DNA of 64,000 nt from Arion vulgaris (GCA_020796225.1 CM036754.1:15821367-15885366); one strand, 5' to 3'; shown: positions 31,720 through 42,118, counted from the stretch's first letter. Notes: generated by a model from the sequence alone, not told the origin. A program made the numbers and translations.

Positions 31720-33055
31720 GTCTCTCTACATGAACGGATTGCATCCATTGTCTTTCTATATCAACATGACACATCCAACATCTCTGCCCCCATTGTCTTA
31801 CATATAACAACTATTTGTTACCCTATTGTCTCACATATAAAAACCATCTGTTGCCCTATTGTCTCCCATATAACAACCATATTACCTCTGTTCCATATTG
31901 TCTCCCATATAACAACCATATTACCTCTTTCCTATTGTCTTCCATATAACAACCATATTACTCTGTCCTATTGTCTCCATATAACAACCTTATTACCTCT
32001 GTTCCCTATTGTCTTCCATATAACAACCATATTACTTCTGTTGCCCTATTGTCTCCTATATAACAACCATATTACCTCTGTCCCCTATTGTCTTCCATAT
32101 AACAACCATATTACCTCTGTCCCCTATTGTCTTCTATATAACAACCATATTACCTCTGTCCCCTATTGTCTTCCATATAACAACCATATTACCTCTGTCC
32201 CCTATTGTCTCCTATATAACAACCATATTACCTCTGTCCCCTATTGTCTTCCTATATAACAACCATATTACCTCTGTCCCTAATTGTCCTATGTAAAACC
32301 AATTCCCTGCCCTATGTCCCCTGTTCCTTTTACTTGTTAAAATTGTTTCATTTAAGAACCATATACTCTGTCCCACTTGTCCAATATACAACCAATACTC
32401 TGTTCCATATTGTCTTTCTTTACTCTGTCCTCATTGTCTGAATGTCATGAATCTTCGTCTATTGTCTCCTCAACTTTACTCTGTCCTATTGCTTCCATAT
32501 ACAACTTAATTACCTGTCATATTGTCTTATATAACACATATTACCTCTGTATGTCATATACAACTATACTTGCATTGTCTTATATAAACAATTTTACTCT
32601 GTCATGATATAGCCCATTCTGTTCCAAATATCTCATATAACACTATTCTCTGTTATTGTCACATAAATTCAAGATACTTGTCCATTGTCTTCATATAAAA
32701 ATATAGCACTATTTCTATATAACGATACTCTGTCCCCATGTATTCATATAACAACCATATTACTCTGTACCCTATTGTCCTCTAAACACCATTTTACTCT
32801 TGATCACTATTATCTTCATATAACAAATCATTACATCTGTATATTGTTTTATCAACTTTACTTCGTCCCATGTCCCCATAGAGCAAGGTTTTACATCTCA
32901 TGCCTATTGCTTCTTTTACATAACTTTATTGTCCTTTGTCCCATTAACCCTTTACTCTTGTTTTTGGTTCTTCAACAGTGGTCTTTGTCTTCCAATCACA
33001 TTTCTTTTCCAATTGTGTCCAATCATATTACTTGTCCTATATTTTAGTAAATCTC
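31720..33055. repeat. Tandem array, 39-bp unit, regular core with decaying flanks
   Basis: The unit is CCCTATTGTCTTCCATATAA then CAACCATATTACCTCTGTC. Phase is regular at 32040-32280, giving a 13-residue periodic frame. From about 32290 to 33050 the units lose phase through many small deletions, and the same happens at the left edge. Confidence 0.92.
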
Positions 33056-33059
33056 CTCT

Positions 33060-33560
33060 TCTTTCTTAATGTAAAACATGACTTAAATCATTTCCACCTT
33101 CAGTTTCCAAAGGTAATATTGGCCTATGGGTTGTTTCTTGCAGAGTTCTATCTCTGAATGTTGCAGAACCCGAAACCCCTCCAGCTTTATATTAATAATT
33201 TTAGTATAGAGATATCTTTCTAGATAACTACATTTCATCAATAATACAGATTAATTGATTTAACTTTAATACAGCACCAGATAATCAGAAAACAGAAATC
33301 CCAGATAACCTGATAAATAACTTTTGATATACAATACAATTTAGATTCTTTATCTTGTATCAGTACATCTTGATTACATTCTCTAAATATAGATAAATGT
33401 TAATAATCAGTGTATTGATCTTAATTACGAATACTTTCGTCGAGAGATCTAAAATATCACACACATCTTGGATAATAACTAATAGCAACATTCATCTGAA
33501 TAACCATACGTTACATGGGCAAGTGTATATAGTAAAGATTGCTCATTAGTTTCATGCAAT
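33060..33560. other. AT-rich intron; weak exon-like trace only
   Basis: Nothing supportable apart from the doubtful 33098-33175 trace described with the missing exon. Confidence 0.4.
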
Positions 33561-33574
33561 TTAATATCATTTAC

Positions 33575-33775
33575 ATTCATTCATAACACACACATCTAAA
33601 TAACACACTACTCTAAAGATAACACATACATTCATATAAGATTAATACACGCACACATCTAATATAACAAATATGGAATAATACATATATCAGCTTTCAA
33701 GATGGCACAAACACACACATATATATATTACAAACACACATCTTGGACAACATACACATCTTCGATACCATTGAC
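33575..33775. repeat. CA/ACACAT-rich low-complexity stretch
   Basis: Repeated ACACACACATCT and AACACAC motifs run up to the 33801 exon. Confidence 0.75.
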
Positions 33776-33800
33776 AGACTACGATAACTGAGATCTATAC

Positions 33801-33917
33801 CTAGGATAATTAGTGCAGTAATCCGTGTAGATAACGAATCCTTTATTGTGTCTGACAAAACATTGGGCAACCATGACACAATCTGTTCCTGCCTTTTCAA
33901 GTTCGCCCAAGAACATG
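33801..33917 (-). CDS. PLEKHG: PLEKHG-like RhoGEF, exon 4 (DH domain)
   Basis: This 117-nt exon is bounded by TTGTTTGCAG| and |GTATAGAT. One base completes Cys, then MFLGELEKAGTDCVMVAQ and CFVRHNKGFVIYTDYCTNYP follow. It aligns with the PLEKHG DH block in which an acidic helix leads to A-x-CFV, F-x-IYT and YC-NYP. It ends with AG of a split codon, so the next coding exon must supply one base. No such exon was found before 29684. Confidence 0.92.
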
Positions 33918-34124
33918 CTGCAAACAAATAGTTTGGTTTGTTACATAAACGTAGTAGACTAGTACACAAATCGTGCATCATACAATTTTATCATATTGGT
34001 TCTTCTTGCTAAACAGCTTTAGTACGTAGACACCACGGTCTATTATTAGTAAACCGTTACAATTGTTAAGGCACTCAAAAATCTCACTGAATAGCTAAAC
34101 AACAGATGATCAACAGCATTCAGT

Positions 34125-34610
34125 ATCAGTTTGGAATATCTTCATTGCCCTCCAGACATGTCCATAGGTGCTCCGATCTCCTTCGCAATATCTCCAACAG
34201 CGTCCAGCGACTGACTGTACCAGTTCGATTTTGATTGATGAGCCTACTCAAGCACCTGCTATGCTTTCTTTTCTTGCTACTCCAATCTTCAAACCCAGCT
34301 CCTGCAATCTAGTAGTTGACGTGGATTGGTTTAAATGAACATCTTCTTTGCGGCCACACTCTATGAGGGCATTCAAAATATCAGCTCTATCCCATTGGCT
34401 GACGAATGATATGGTGGCAGAGTCAGCAAGCCTATCTGCCCTCTCATTGCCAACAACACCCATGTGCCCCGGAATGAAGATAAGTGTGATTCTGCAAATT
34501 GTTGACGCTTATAGTGATTCAGTCCATTGCCTGCGCATCGAACCAGCCTTTACCTTACGGATCGTACTCAATGATCAACAGCATGTTCATTCCTACTCTG
34601 TGTCAAACAC
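34125..34610 (-). mobile_element. LINE RNase H C-terminal part (20207 family)
   Basis: GVVGNERADRLADSATISFV, then LNQSTSTTRLQELGLKIG. Its 3' end shares the sequence around GACATGTCCATAGGTGCTCC with 20218. Confidence 0.82.
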
Positions 34611-34975
34611 AGATAATGTCACAAAAAATAGCTACATGTGAATTGCAATGTCTACGAACAGTTATCAACAACACCCGAAAAAACAGTCACCAACATCAGC
34701 AAAAGAAAGTTGGAATAGAACCTTGCTTGAATTACATTAAGAAACAAAGAATGAAGTGGTTCAGCCACTTAATAAGAATGCAACCAAACTCCACTGCATA
34801 CATGTTCTTCTACAACCGAACATCAGGAAAGAAGACGAGGGAAGACCATGAAAAGATGGCCAGGTGGCATAGCAGAGTCTTGTGAAAAAGCAAAAATAAC
34901 CGTGACCCAACCACTAGATAAAAACAGAAAACCACGACGCTGGGCAACAATTCGGTAACAGTGTGATGATAAAAG
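34611..34975 (+). mobile_element. LINE tail, family 5
   Basis: VGIEPCLNYIKKQRMKWFSH, then LIRMQPNSTAYMFFYNRTSG and a WHSRVL end. It abuts the reverse RNase H LINE. Confidence 0.8.
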
Positions 34976-35164
34976 AAATTACCACACACAGGATTAGAAC
35001 AACAAACCCTTATCTCTTACAGCACCCATTGCCTATCCCAGCAATACGATCGTTTTTACGTGTTACGATCGTATTTAACAACCAACGAGCTACTCCTAAT
35101 ACTTGTACGCTGTCTATTTATTGTTCATATTTCATTGTTTCCGTTGCTTCCCCGGTGTTCTTTA

Positions 35165-35375
35165 ATTTTTTTTTTTCACGATCCAGAAGCACTTGAGCTT
35201 TCAGCTCTTCGGCTCGGTGCCATGGACATCGTAACCTTCGGTTCGGTGCCACGAACACCGTAAATCTGGGGAATATGTGGCTTTTTCTGCCATTCCGCGG
35301 AATTGAACCCGCACACACAGATGGATAGTCACCCGTAGTCCAACGCGATACGAACACGCTGGGCAGACGGGCGTG
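35165..35375 (-). repeat. SINE family C
   Basis: Reverse copy: TTTTTTTTTTCACGATCCAG on plus is the 3' end, and the A-box region is near CCCGTAGTCCAACGCGATAC. Confidence 0.78.
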
Positions 35376-35835
35376 TTCTTTAATTAAAATAAAGCCTTGT
35401 TCTCATCTAACGATAAAAGAAAAGCAAATATACAATTAAAGTTGAACTGACTGTGGCAAAAACACCGCCCATGCTCAATGACCATGGATCTGCTGTAGGT
35501 GTGCATGGGTATGGACATCTATTTAATTCCCTTAGTTTATTCTAACCAGTTCTGCTGCAAACTTTCCTTCATGTCAGGAAGTTAAACTGTGAAATATCTT
35601 TGTTTTCATCTGTCTCTTCATCCATTAATTCAATCTGTTGTCACGATGTATTTAATTAAACCTACATTTCTTGTGACTTGCTCTACTAAAAATACTACTG
35701 TTTTATTTATAATCTCTGCAGAAACCTTCAATTCTGGATTCCTCTCACGCAGAATTTTCTCGTATTTCTTGTGACTGTTTGTAATACTTTTTGGAGTTCT
35801 TATGTAACACCAAGCAACTATTATTAAAAACACAT
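35376..35835. other. AT-rich intron, nothing recognised
   Basis: No homology. The 86-codon minus-strand frame at 35630-35890 runs into SINE E and has no splice or protein support. Confidence 0.45.
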
Positions 35836-35839
35836 AAAC

Positions 35840-35972
35840 CGTCCAAATGGCTACCGGGGCCCAAATTTGGGGTGTAAAGAATAGAACCACTGTTACCTGC
35901 CATGCATGTCGTAAGAGGCGATTAAGGAGGTTTGGCTGAAATCGGATGCACGCGTCCTAAACGTGTAGAAGT
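35840..35972 (+). repeat. SINE family E, 5' part (split by SINE D)
   Basis: It runs from GGCTACCGGGGCCCAAATTT to CGTGTAGAAGTC, then is broken by D. The remainder is at 36307-36445. Confidence 0.85.
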
Positions 35973-36306
35973 CTCTCTCTCGCGATCACCGCCAAGACCG
36001 ATGTAATAGATTTCCCAATAAATTCTATTCATGTTGAAATCTGATTCATACAGCCTTAGCATTGGTGTGTTTTACGTCACATCTTCAGCACCATTTGGAG
36101 CTCTGGTGCTTATCCTTCGGCGATGTGTCGGGTTTCAGCCATCGTTTACTCGGTTCGCTCTCCGTTCTGTAGCCATCTAGTGTTTTTTACGGTGTGGGGT
36201 AGCTTGCCCCATGCCCAACCTCCTATACGCCTCTTACGACATGCGTGGCAGGTAACAGTGGTTCTATTCTTTACACCCCAATTTGGGCCCCGGTAACAGC
36301 TCAGGC
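35973..36306 (-). repeat. SINE family D nested in SINE E, 11-bp target-site duplication
   Basis: GTGTAGAAGTC occurs at 35962-35972 and again at about 36308-36318. On minus, D starts with the head shared with E (GTTACCGGGGCCCAAATTGG). About 80 bases on, it diverges into its own body, ending in CGCGAGAGAGA. Confidence 0.88.
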
Positions 36307-36445
36307 GGTGTAGAAGTCGATGCGTTTAGGGGTCTACTAAACCAATGTGCCACGTATACACGTTTTTGGCAAAGATCAAACATATCACAAAGAGTGATTA
36401 AAATTGGTCGTAAAGAACGAACGCAAAGAAGAAGAAGAAGAAACA
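36307..36445 (+). repeat. SINE family E, 3' part
   Basis: It resumes with GAAGTCGATGCGTTTAGGGG and ends in AAGAAGAAGAAGAAG. Confidence 0.85.
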
Positions 36446-36489
36446 CATATAAACAGAAGATAAGAATCCTAAAGTGGTACATATACACA

Positions 36490-36650
36490 AAACAGATGAG
36501 ACTGCAGTAAAACTATTTGATTCGCAAAACTTGTTGGTCGAAACGTTGCTATATTTTGTTATTGTTTGTAATTTGTAAAACTACAGTACTTTGTAATTAC
36601 GTGTTTTACATTTACACAACATTGTTGTATTGAGCGGAAAAGTGGACAAT
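36490..36650 (+). repeat. Dispersed repeat family K
   Basis: It contains AACTTGTTGGTCGAAACGTT, GTAATTTGTAAAACTACAGT and TTGTAATTACGTGTTT. Copies: 41580-41705 (+) and 44225-44500 (-). Confidence 0.65.
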
Positions 36651-36889
36651 GAACAAACATTTTCAACCTAGAAACTAGAGGTTCGAAATATAGATATGCA
36701 GAAGAGTTGGCCTAAAATAATGGAAATAAATCATAATTAATAGAGATATGTTGTAACAATTAAGATTGAGAAGAGGAACTGTTGAAATAATTAAAAGTCA
36801 CCGTTTAAACTGGGCTCCGATAGCGAAATTAATAACATACAACGTCAGTGACAATGTGCAGTGGAAATTCCGTGTATAAGGTACGTGGT

Positions 36890-37105
36890 TGTACTATAGC
36901 AAACCCTGATCCATCCTGCTTGGGTGGGAAGGGGGGTCGAAATTACAAGTACCTCTGATGTCAGGGTAAGGATCGCCTAAATGGCAAGGGACGCTAGCTA
37001 TAAGGAAAGCACGCTTCCTGCAAAAATCAGTCAGAGGTGCCATATTAGCCGCAATGACTACGCCTGAATTCATTGCAGGTAAAGGAAAAAGAATACAAAA
37101 ATTAA
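36890..37105 (+). repeat. Dispersed repeat family G
   Basis: Fuller copy of the 26025-26215 repeat, with GAAATTACAAGTACCTCTGA and CAGTCAGAGGTGCCATATTA. It ends in an A-rich tail. Confidence 0.7.
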
Positions 37106-37217
37106 AAACAATTGTTCCACTGTTAAAAAATTTGTTATAACTATCAGTATACTCAATCTAAATTGTATACCAAAACTTACCTAACGTAACAAACCACTTA
37201 CCCCCTTTCAACGCAGT

Positions 37218-37396
37218 TATACAGGGTATTCAAGATAATTGCAGCCCTATTGACAAATCGAAAGTTGCCAGATAACCTATCGCGTTGTGTCTATTTACTA
37301 TTTAAACCGGTTCTGACTAGCTGAACCTTCTCATTTTCATACATATATGCCAGATTAGCTCCATTCACAGACCGCTTTTATCTTGAACACCCTATA
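37218..37396. mobile_element. Small MITE with CAGGGT-type inverted ends
   Basis: The left end TACAGGGTATTCAAGATAA pairs with the right end TTATCTTGAACACCCTA (one mismatch and a 2-base difference). Both sit next to TA, as for Tc1/mariner-type insertions. The interior (about 140 bp) is noncoding. Confidence 0.6.
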
Positions 37397-37470
37397 TTTC
37401 CTCAATTTCAACTATGCTACTGTATATCTCCAGTTATTTGTATGTACTTTTCTTCTTCTATTGCACCTTA

Positions 37471-37526
37471 GGGATGTGTTGGGGATGGGGAGGGCGGGGG
37501 GGGGGGGTGGGGAGGTGAGATGTAAG
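37471..37526 (+). repeat. G-rich tract
   Basis: The tract includes an uninterrupted run of 12 or more G and four further GGG/GGGG blocks (GGATGGGGAGGGCGGG, GGTGGGGAGG). It could form a G-quadruplex and may also be a sequencing weak point. Confidence 0.75.
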
Positions 37527-37559
37527 AATCTTTGTCGACTTATCTAATGCGCTCTGTAA

Positions 37560-37790
37560 GTTGGTATCATTTATCTACCGTTGTTCTTAATGTCGTTACT
37601 ACATCCATCACGCGGTCTTCCTCTTGCTCTGTATTTGTTACATGTTTTCAATGTTTCTTTCTGTGATAGACGATACCAATATAGTTTTACTGCAGTCTCC
37701 ATCAATATAGACGATACCAGGACATTATTGTCAGGTGACCAAAATCACATAATATGTTTAAAAAAAATATTTAATGACTGGTTTCATGTG
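37560..37790 (-). mobile_element. LINE family 3 tail, degraded
   Basis: Minus-strand remnants of the KARGRPR and IKFGHL-type region; TCACGCGGTCTTCCTCTTGC on plus corresponds to the basic block. Confidence 0.6.
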
Positions 37791-37958
37791 TAGTCTTCTT
37801 CTAATTTATTCATTTCGAATTGAATCAGTTCTCCTGCAGTTCATCTAAGACTGCTGCTGCTATGATTTCCTACATATTAGCTCTGATGAGAGACCATATT
37901 TGACATTGATATTATAATAATAGTTGTGTTTATGATTTCCCTAGATGAGAACACTTAC

Positions 37959-38059
37959 CATCCAAACTTGTAGATATCTCTAATGTTGCTGAACAGGCAT
38001 TCGATATCCTTTTTCCCAGCACTCGTATTTAGGATTGTCTCCATCGGCTCCAGGTAACC
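37959..38059 (-). CDS. PLEKHG: PLEKHG-like RhoGEF, exon 3 (DH domain)
   Basis: This 101-nt exon is bounded by TCTACAG| and |GTAAGTGT. It translates as GYLEPMETILNTSAGKKDIE followed by CLFSNIRDIYKFG. It continues the DH domain without a gap after SLEDIIH; the LFxNIxDIYxF motif is the conserved DH block that follows alpha-1. It starts in phase 0 and ends with TG of a split Cys codon completed by the next exon. Confidence 0.93.
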
Positions 38060-38119
38060 CTGTAGAATCAAGGAAAACACTGTTACAAGACAATAACCTA
38101 TACATAACAGATACAAGAA

Positions 38120-38525
38120 TAGAGGCTAGGTATTCGTCTCTCGTGTCCAAGGTACCAGGTTCGCTCCCTCGTGGAGCCATCTGAATATTTTACCAGAGAT
38201 CTCTGACCTCAGTGTAGGTGAGATCGAATTTATAGTCTTATCGGAGACGGACAATAAAAGGTAGGTTCTGTATTTCAATTTGAGCACGTAAAAGAACATT
38301 TGGCAGTTCGAAATTAAAAAGAGCTGCTTCCCGGACACAATTAATTAGAAAATATTAAAAATGAAATTTTTACAAAATATCTTCACAGGTACACGGGGAC
38401 CTCGCCGGCGCTACAGAGTTCGTGCACTGCATTTGAGATCTTCCTGTGTAATAAAGAGATCGAATCCCACATGGTTACTCACCGAAGTGAAATGATGATG
38501 GTCCTATCAATTAATCAATCTCCGA
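38120..38525 (+). repeat. SINE family A
   Basis: Matches 46660-47055 through AGGTACCAGGTTCGCTCCC (B-box region), GAGCACGTAAAAGAAC and the TGATGGTCCTATCAATTAAT tail. Confidence 0.78.
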
Positions 38526-38939
38526 GTTAATACTTATTTTTTGATGTTTGTTGGCCTAAACGTCCGTGTCCATGATATTCTAAGAATTCTTTTATAGCAT
38601 TTGTATTCAAAGGCATATATTATTTTACAAACTTCTAAAAATACAACCCTGACCCATATAACAAATGTATGAATGCGCTACCTAACAGACTTGGTTGGAT
38701 GAAACAGTGTTTTTGCTAAACAGGAAATCGAATACGATAGCTTATCTTTAAGGAAGACAGTGATGAAAGGTTGCACCAGGAATGAATGTTGGAGTTGTAT
38801 GTCTTTATTTTTGTTCGTTAGAGCAACTTCTGTGCAATTACAAACAAACACGTTGATATAATACTGGCCATTAATGAATATTTATTTATAGAGTTGGATG
38901 TAAGTTATACGTTCTAAGGAGACAATTATACTGGTATGA

Positions 38940-39175
38940 AACTCGTCAAGTTATTAAGACAGAATTGTCAGTTATAAGACAAGCAAGTTGTCGTTATAGA
39001 CGCGTAGTTGTACGTTTAGACAGACGTAAGGTCGTTATAAGACAGACGCAAGTTGTCGTATAAGACAGACGTAAATTGTCACTTATAAGACAACGTTGCG
39101 AAAGCAGACGCAAGTTGTCACGTTATAAGACAGACGCAAGTTGTCACGATAGTTGTCACGTTATAAGACGTGTGC
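38940..39175. repeat. Tandem array, about 28-bp unit, left part
   Basis: CAAGTTGTCACGTTATAAGA then CAGACG-type units; SINE F splits the array at 39176. Confidence 0.85.
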
Positions 39176-39424
39176 TTCTTCTTCTTCTTCGAAATCTCCA
39201 CATCGATCATTTGTTAACCATTCTGTGCGATTTGTAGGTGATCTGAGCGTAAGAGCGATTGTACATTGTGCCAGTTATGCAAATACAAGCAGATCGATTT
39301 CTGCGATGCTCTTTTTTTTTACTAGGTAATTTCTTAGGTTATACACCAGTCGCCTTTACGACATGACTTGTAGGTTGCAGTGGTACTATTCTCTGCTTCT
39401 TGCGGGTCCCGGCACCACATGGGC
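39176..39424 (-). repeat. SINE family F inside a tandem array
   Basis: The CTTCTTCTTCTTCTTC tail is at left and the GGGTCCCGGCACCACATGGG head at right. Array units continue on both sides. Confidence 0.82.
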
Positions 39425-39825
39425 GAACGTGAGTTGTCATGCCATAAGACGTGTGCACGTTGTCACCTTATAAGACGTGTGCACGTTGTCACATTATAAG
39501 ACGTGTGCAATGTCATGCCATAGACGTCATTGTCACCTTATAAGACGTGTGCAAGTCTGTCCAGACGTCCTTGTCATTATAAGAGTGTGCAAGTTGTTGC
39601 GTTATAAGACATAGGCAAATTGTCACATTATAAAACTAGGTGCAATTTATCACGTTACATAACTCGTGCAACTTGTCACGTTAAAAAGTGTGTGCACACT
39701 GTCACGTTATAAGATGTGTGACAGTTGTCACTTTATAAGACATTTGCACATTATCAAGTTATAAGGTTTGTGAACATTGTCACGTTTTCAGACTTGTGCA
39801 AGTTATTACGTGATATAACTACACT
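39425..39825. repeat. Tandem array, about 26-bp unit, right part
   Basis: GACGTGTGCACGTTGTCACC then TTATAA-type units with many small deletions. Confidence 0.85.
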
Positions 39826-39827
39826 TC

Positions 39828-40085
39828 TTCTTCTTCTTTGCTTTCGTTCTTTACGACCAATTTTAATCACTCTTTGTGATATGTTTGATCTTTGCCAAGA
39901 ACGTGTATACGTTGCACATTGGTTTGGTAGGCCCCTAAACGCATAGACTTCTACACGTTTAGGACACGTGCATCCGATTTCAGCCAAACCTCCTTAGCCG
40001 CCTCTTACGATATGCGTGGCGGGTAACAGTGGTTCTATTCTTTACACCCCAAATTTGGGCCCCGGTAATCACTCGGGCGATACAA
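39828..40085 (-). repeat. SINE family E
   Basis: Reverse full-length copy: (CTT)n tail at left, and the head reading CCCCGGTAATCACTCGGGCG at right. Confidence 0.85.
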
Positions 40086-40239
40086 CTATTAATATCTCCA
40101 GCGTATTCTAGCGATATGAACATTTTCCTCTCAATAAAAGTAGAGGTGGTGTGTTCCTTGTAACAGACGCATGCCGAGTCAACCCACCTTCAGTCCCTGG
40201 CTTGCACATTTAATTAAGACGAACGTTATTTTGTATGTG

Positions 40240-40330
40240 TGTGTGGGGGATTCTTTGCAAACTGGTTAAAACATTTTCGTTGCGTTGTGATGATCGTGGG
40301 TTCGAATCTGAACCAGGACGTCTGGCTAAC
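40240..40330 (+). repeat. tRNA-like segment, probably SINE head
   Basis: A B-box-like GTGGGTTCGAATCTGAACC follows ACTGGTTAAAAC (weak A box) at about the right distance. No cloverleaf was drawn and no second copy was seen, so it is not called a tRNA gene. Confidence 0.4.
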
Positions 40331-40499
40331 GACATATGTTTGTCCCAGCATTATTGTTCCTGTTGGATAGTTGAGGAGCTACGGGTTCTGCTGAGACACG
40401 CCATTATTACCACGTCAGCCCTTCACATTTAGACTTCTTTAAAATGTCACTAAAGTAGAGGAGACCTGGCCAAATGATGCGGTATAGTACTAAGACATT

Positions 40500-40655
40500 G
40501 CAGTGCATGACAGATATGGACAGATACGTCACTATGGAAAATGAAAATGGACAGATACATCACTATGGAAAATGGATATAGACAGATACGTCACTTTTGA
40601 AAATGGATATGCACAGATTCGTCACTATGGAAAATGGATATAGACAAAAAAGTCA
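40500..40655. repeat. Tandem repeat, about 40 bp, 4 copies
   Basis: ATGGACAGATACGTCACTAT then GGAAAATG-type units. Confidence 0.88.
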
Positions 40656-40805
40656 AGAAAATTTGCCTTCTATCTCCTAAAAATAGTGCCACGTTCATCG
40701 AAGAGAAAAACACATAATTCATGCAGCACACACACAAATCACGTGATTCGTAATAAATACGCAATATATTTGGCCAACCAGCTATCATGTCCTATTTTCA
40801 ATTAA

Positions 40806-41232
40806 GAAAAATATCACTTGGACCAAACTTGAATGTACAAGTACTGCGCAGTTCTCTGTAGTTGTTGATATATATCACTTTGACCAACTTGAATGTACAA
40901 GTACTGCGCAGTTCTCTGTAGTTGTTGATATATATCACTTGGACCAACTTGAATGTACAAGTACTGCGCAGTTCTCTGTAGTTGTTGATAAATATCACTT
41001 TGACCAACTTGAATGTACAAGTACTGCGCAGTTCTCTGTAGTTGTTGATATATATCACTTGGACCAACTTGAATGTACAAGTACTGCGCAGTTCTCTGTA
41101 GTTGTTGATAAATATCACTTTGACCAACTTGAATGTACAAGTACTGCGCAGTTCTCTGTAGTTGTTGATATATATCACTTTGACCAACTTGAATGTACAA
41201 GTACTGCGCAATTCTCTGTAGTTGTTGATATA
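40806..41232. repeat. Tandem array, 60-bp unit, 7 copies, very uniform
   Basis: The unit includes GAATGTACAAGTACTGCGCA then GTTCTCTGTAGTTGTTGATA. Copies differ at only a few sites (TTTGACC/TTGGACC, TATATAT/TAAATAT) and have no indels after the first unit. Because 60 is divisible by 3 and stops are absent, several frames stay open by periodicity alone. Confidence 0.97.
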
Positions 41233-41289
41233 ATTTGCGTTAGATTGAGGAGACGGTATATCACATACAATATGGTGAATATTTGAAAC

Positions 41290-41575
41290 TTGAGGGATAT
41301 GTTTAACTTGAGAATGTATAAAAATCCTTGGCAGTTGAAAATCGTTAAGAATAGATTGCAAAACCATTATCCGGGCAAAATTAATTAAAAATATGCTTAT
41401 AAAAATCTCCTACATCAAGTTTTACCATCTTGAAAATCACATTGGGACCCTCGACGGTGCTGCGGAGTTCATGCACTGCCGCTGAGATCATGTGTAAGAA
41501 AGAGATATGGGTACATATTGTTATTCATCGAAGTCCAAAAAAATGATGGTCCTATCTATCAATCATTCATTCTGG
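41290..41575 (+). repeat. SINE family A, 3' part
   Basis: It starts at the CCTTGGCAGTTGAAAATCG region and ends AATGATGGTCCTATCTATCA. Confidence 0.72.
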
Positions 41576-41579
41576 TGCT

Positions 41580-41705
41580 CTATGGATTGTTTGCTTGATA
41601 AAGGCCTTTTGGCGGAGACTTTACTGTGTTGATATTGTTTTTGTACTTTGTAAAACTAACAGTATTTTGTTGTTACGTGTTTCGCCATTGTTCTATTTAT
41701 GAACT
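41580..41705 (+). repeat. Dispersed repeat family K
   Basis: GTTTGCTTGATAAAGGCCTT, then TTTGTAAAACTAACAGTATT and TTACGTGTTTCGCC. Confidence 0.6.
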
Positions 41706-41899
41706 GAAATAAATCATTGAGTGCTGTGATCTGATGATTGATAGTAGAACAACAAAGAAGTACAATTCTCTTTCTACTCAGTTGTGGAAACAATATAAAG
41801 TTGATATGTTCGAGAGTGATCGTACTGAATATGATATTGGATCGTATTTGAGGATGTTGATAATATTGATATATTTAAAGGCACTAAAAGCGAGGATTT

Positions 41900-42115
41900 A
41901 CTTCATTGCACCAGGTTTCCCCGGATGGCTCCACGCCTCTCGGCATATATGGTACAACAATTGCCGAGAGTGTTGAACAAAGCACGAACTCCGTAGCTCC
42001 AGCAACAATCCTAAGGATCTCATGAAAAAATTGCACATGTGACTCGCTCCGAATTGGAACGTACAGCCTTGAGAAAGTCAAACCAACGTTTAAAACTCTT
42101 TGCCTTAGAGACCTC
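41900..42115 (-). repeat. SINE family I
   Basis: Reverse copy; CACGAACTCCGTAGCTCCAG and GTTTAAAACTCTTTGCCTTA match 27090-27230 in reverse. Confidence 0.7.
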
Positions 42116-42118
42116 CTA

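Larger units (their letters stand above)
29685..33800 (-). other. Intron interval where one DH exon is expected but not found
   Basis: Exon 4 ends in phase 2 and the next recognised exon begins in phase 0. An intervening exon of 3n+1 nt is therefore required. By family comparison it should hold about 50 residues, including the YLLKPVQRILKYHLLLQ-type block. I read the minus strand through this interval and found only LINE fragments, a MITE, a decaying 39-bp array and AT-rich sequence. A short stretch at 33098-33175 reads RDRTLQETTHRP then LPLET, which is reminiscent of the expected block, but it has no good splice sites and the frame soon stops. Collapse or consensus error next to the array may have damaged the exon. 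Confidence 0.6.

Noticed and set aside
32041..32259. Periodic 13-residue frame (NNHITSVPYCL)
   Set aside because: By-product of the 39-bp array.
33098..33175. Possible DH exon on the minus strand (RDRTLQETTHR...LPLET)
   Set aside because: Only short words match; there is no convincing acceptor or donor, the following YLLKPVQR block is absent and a stop follows. Kept only as a hint for the missing exon.
40798..41367. 189-codon repetitive open frame
   Set aside because: It is created by a 60-bp array with no stops; other frames are open too.
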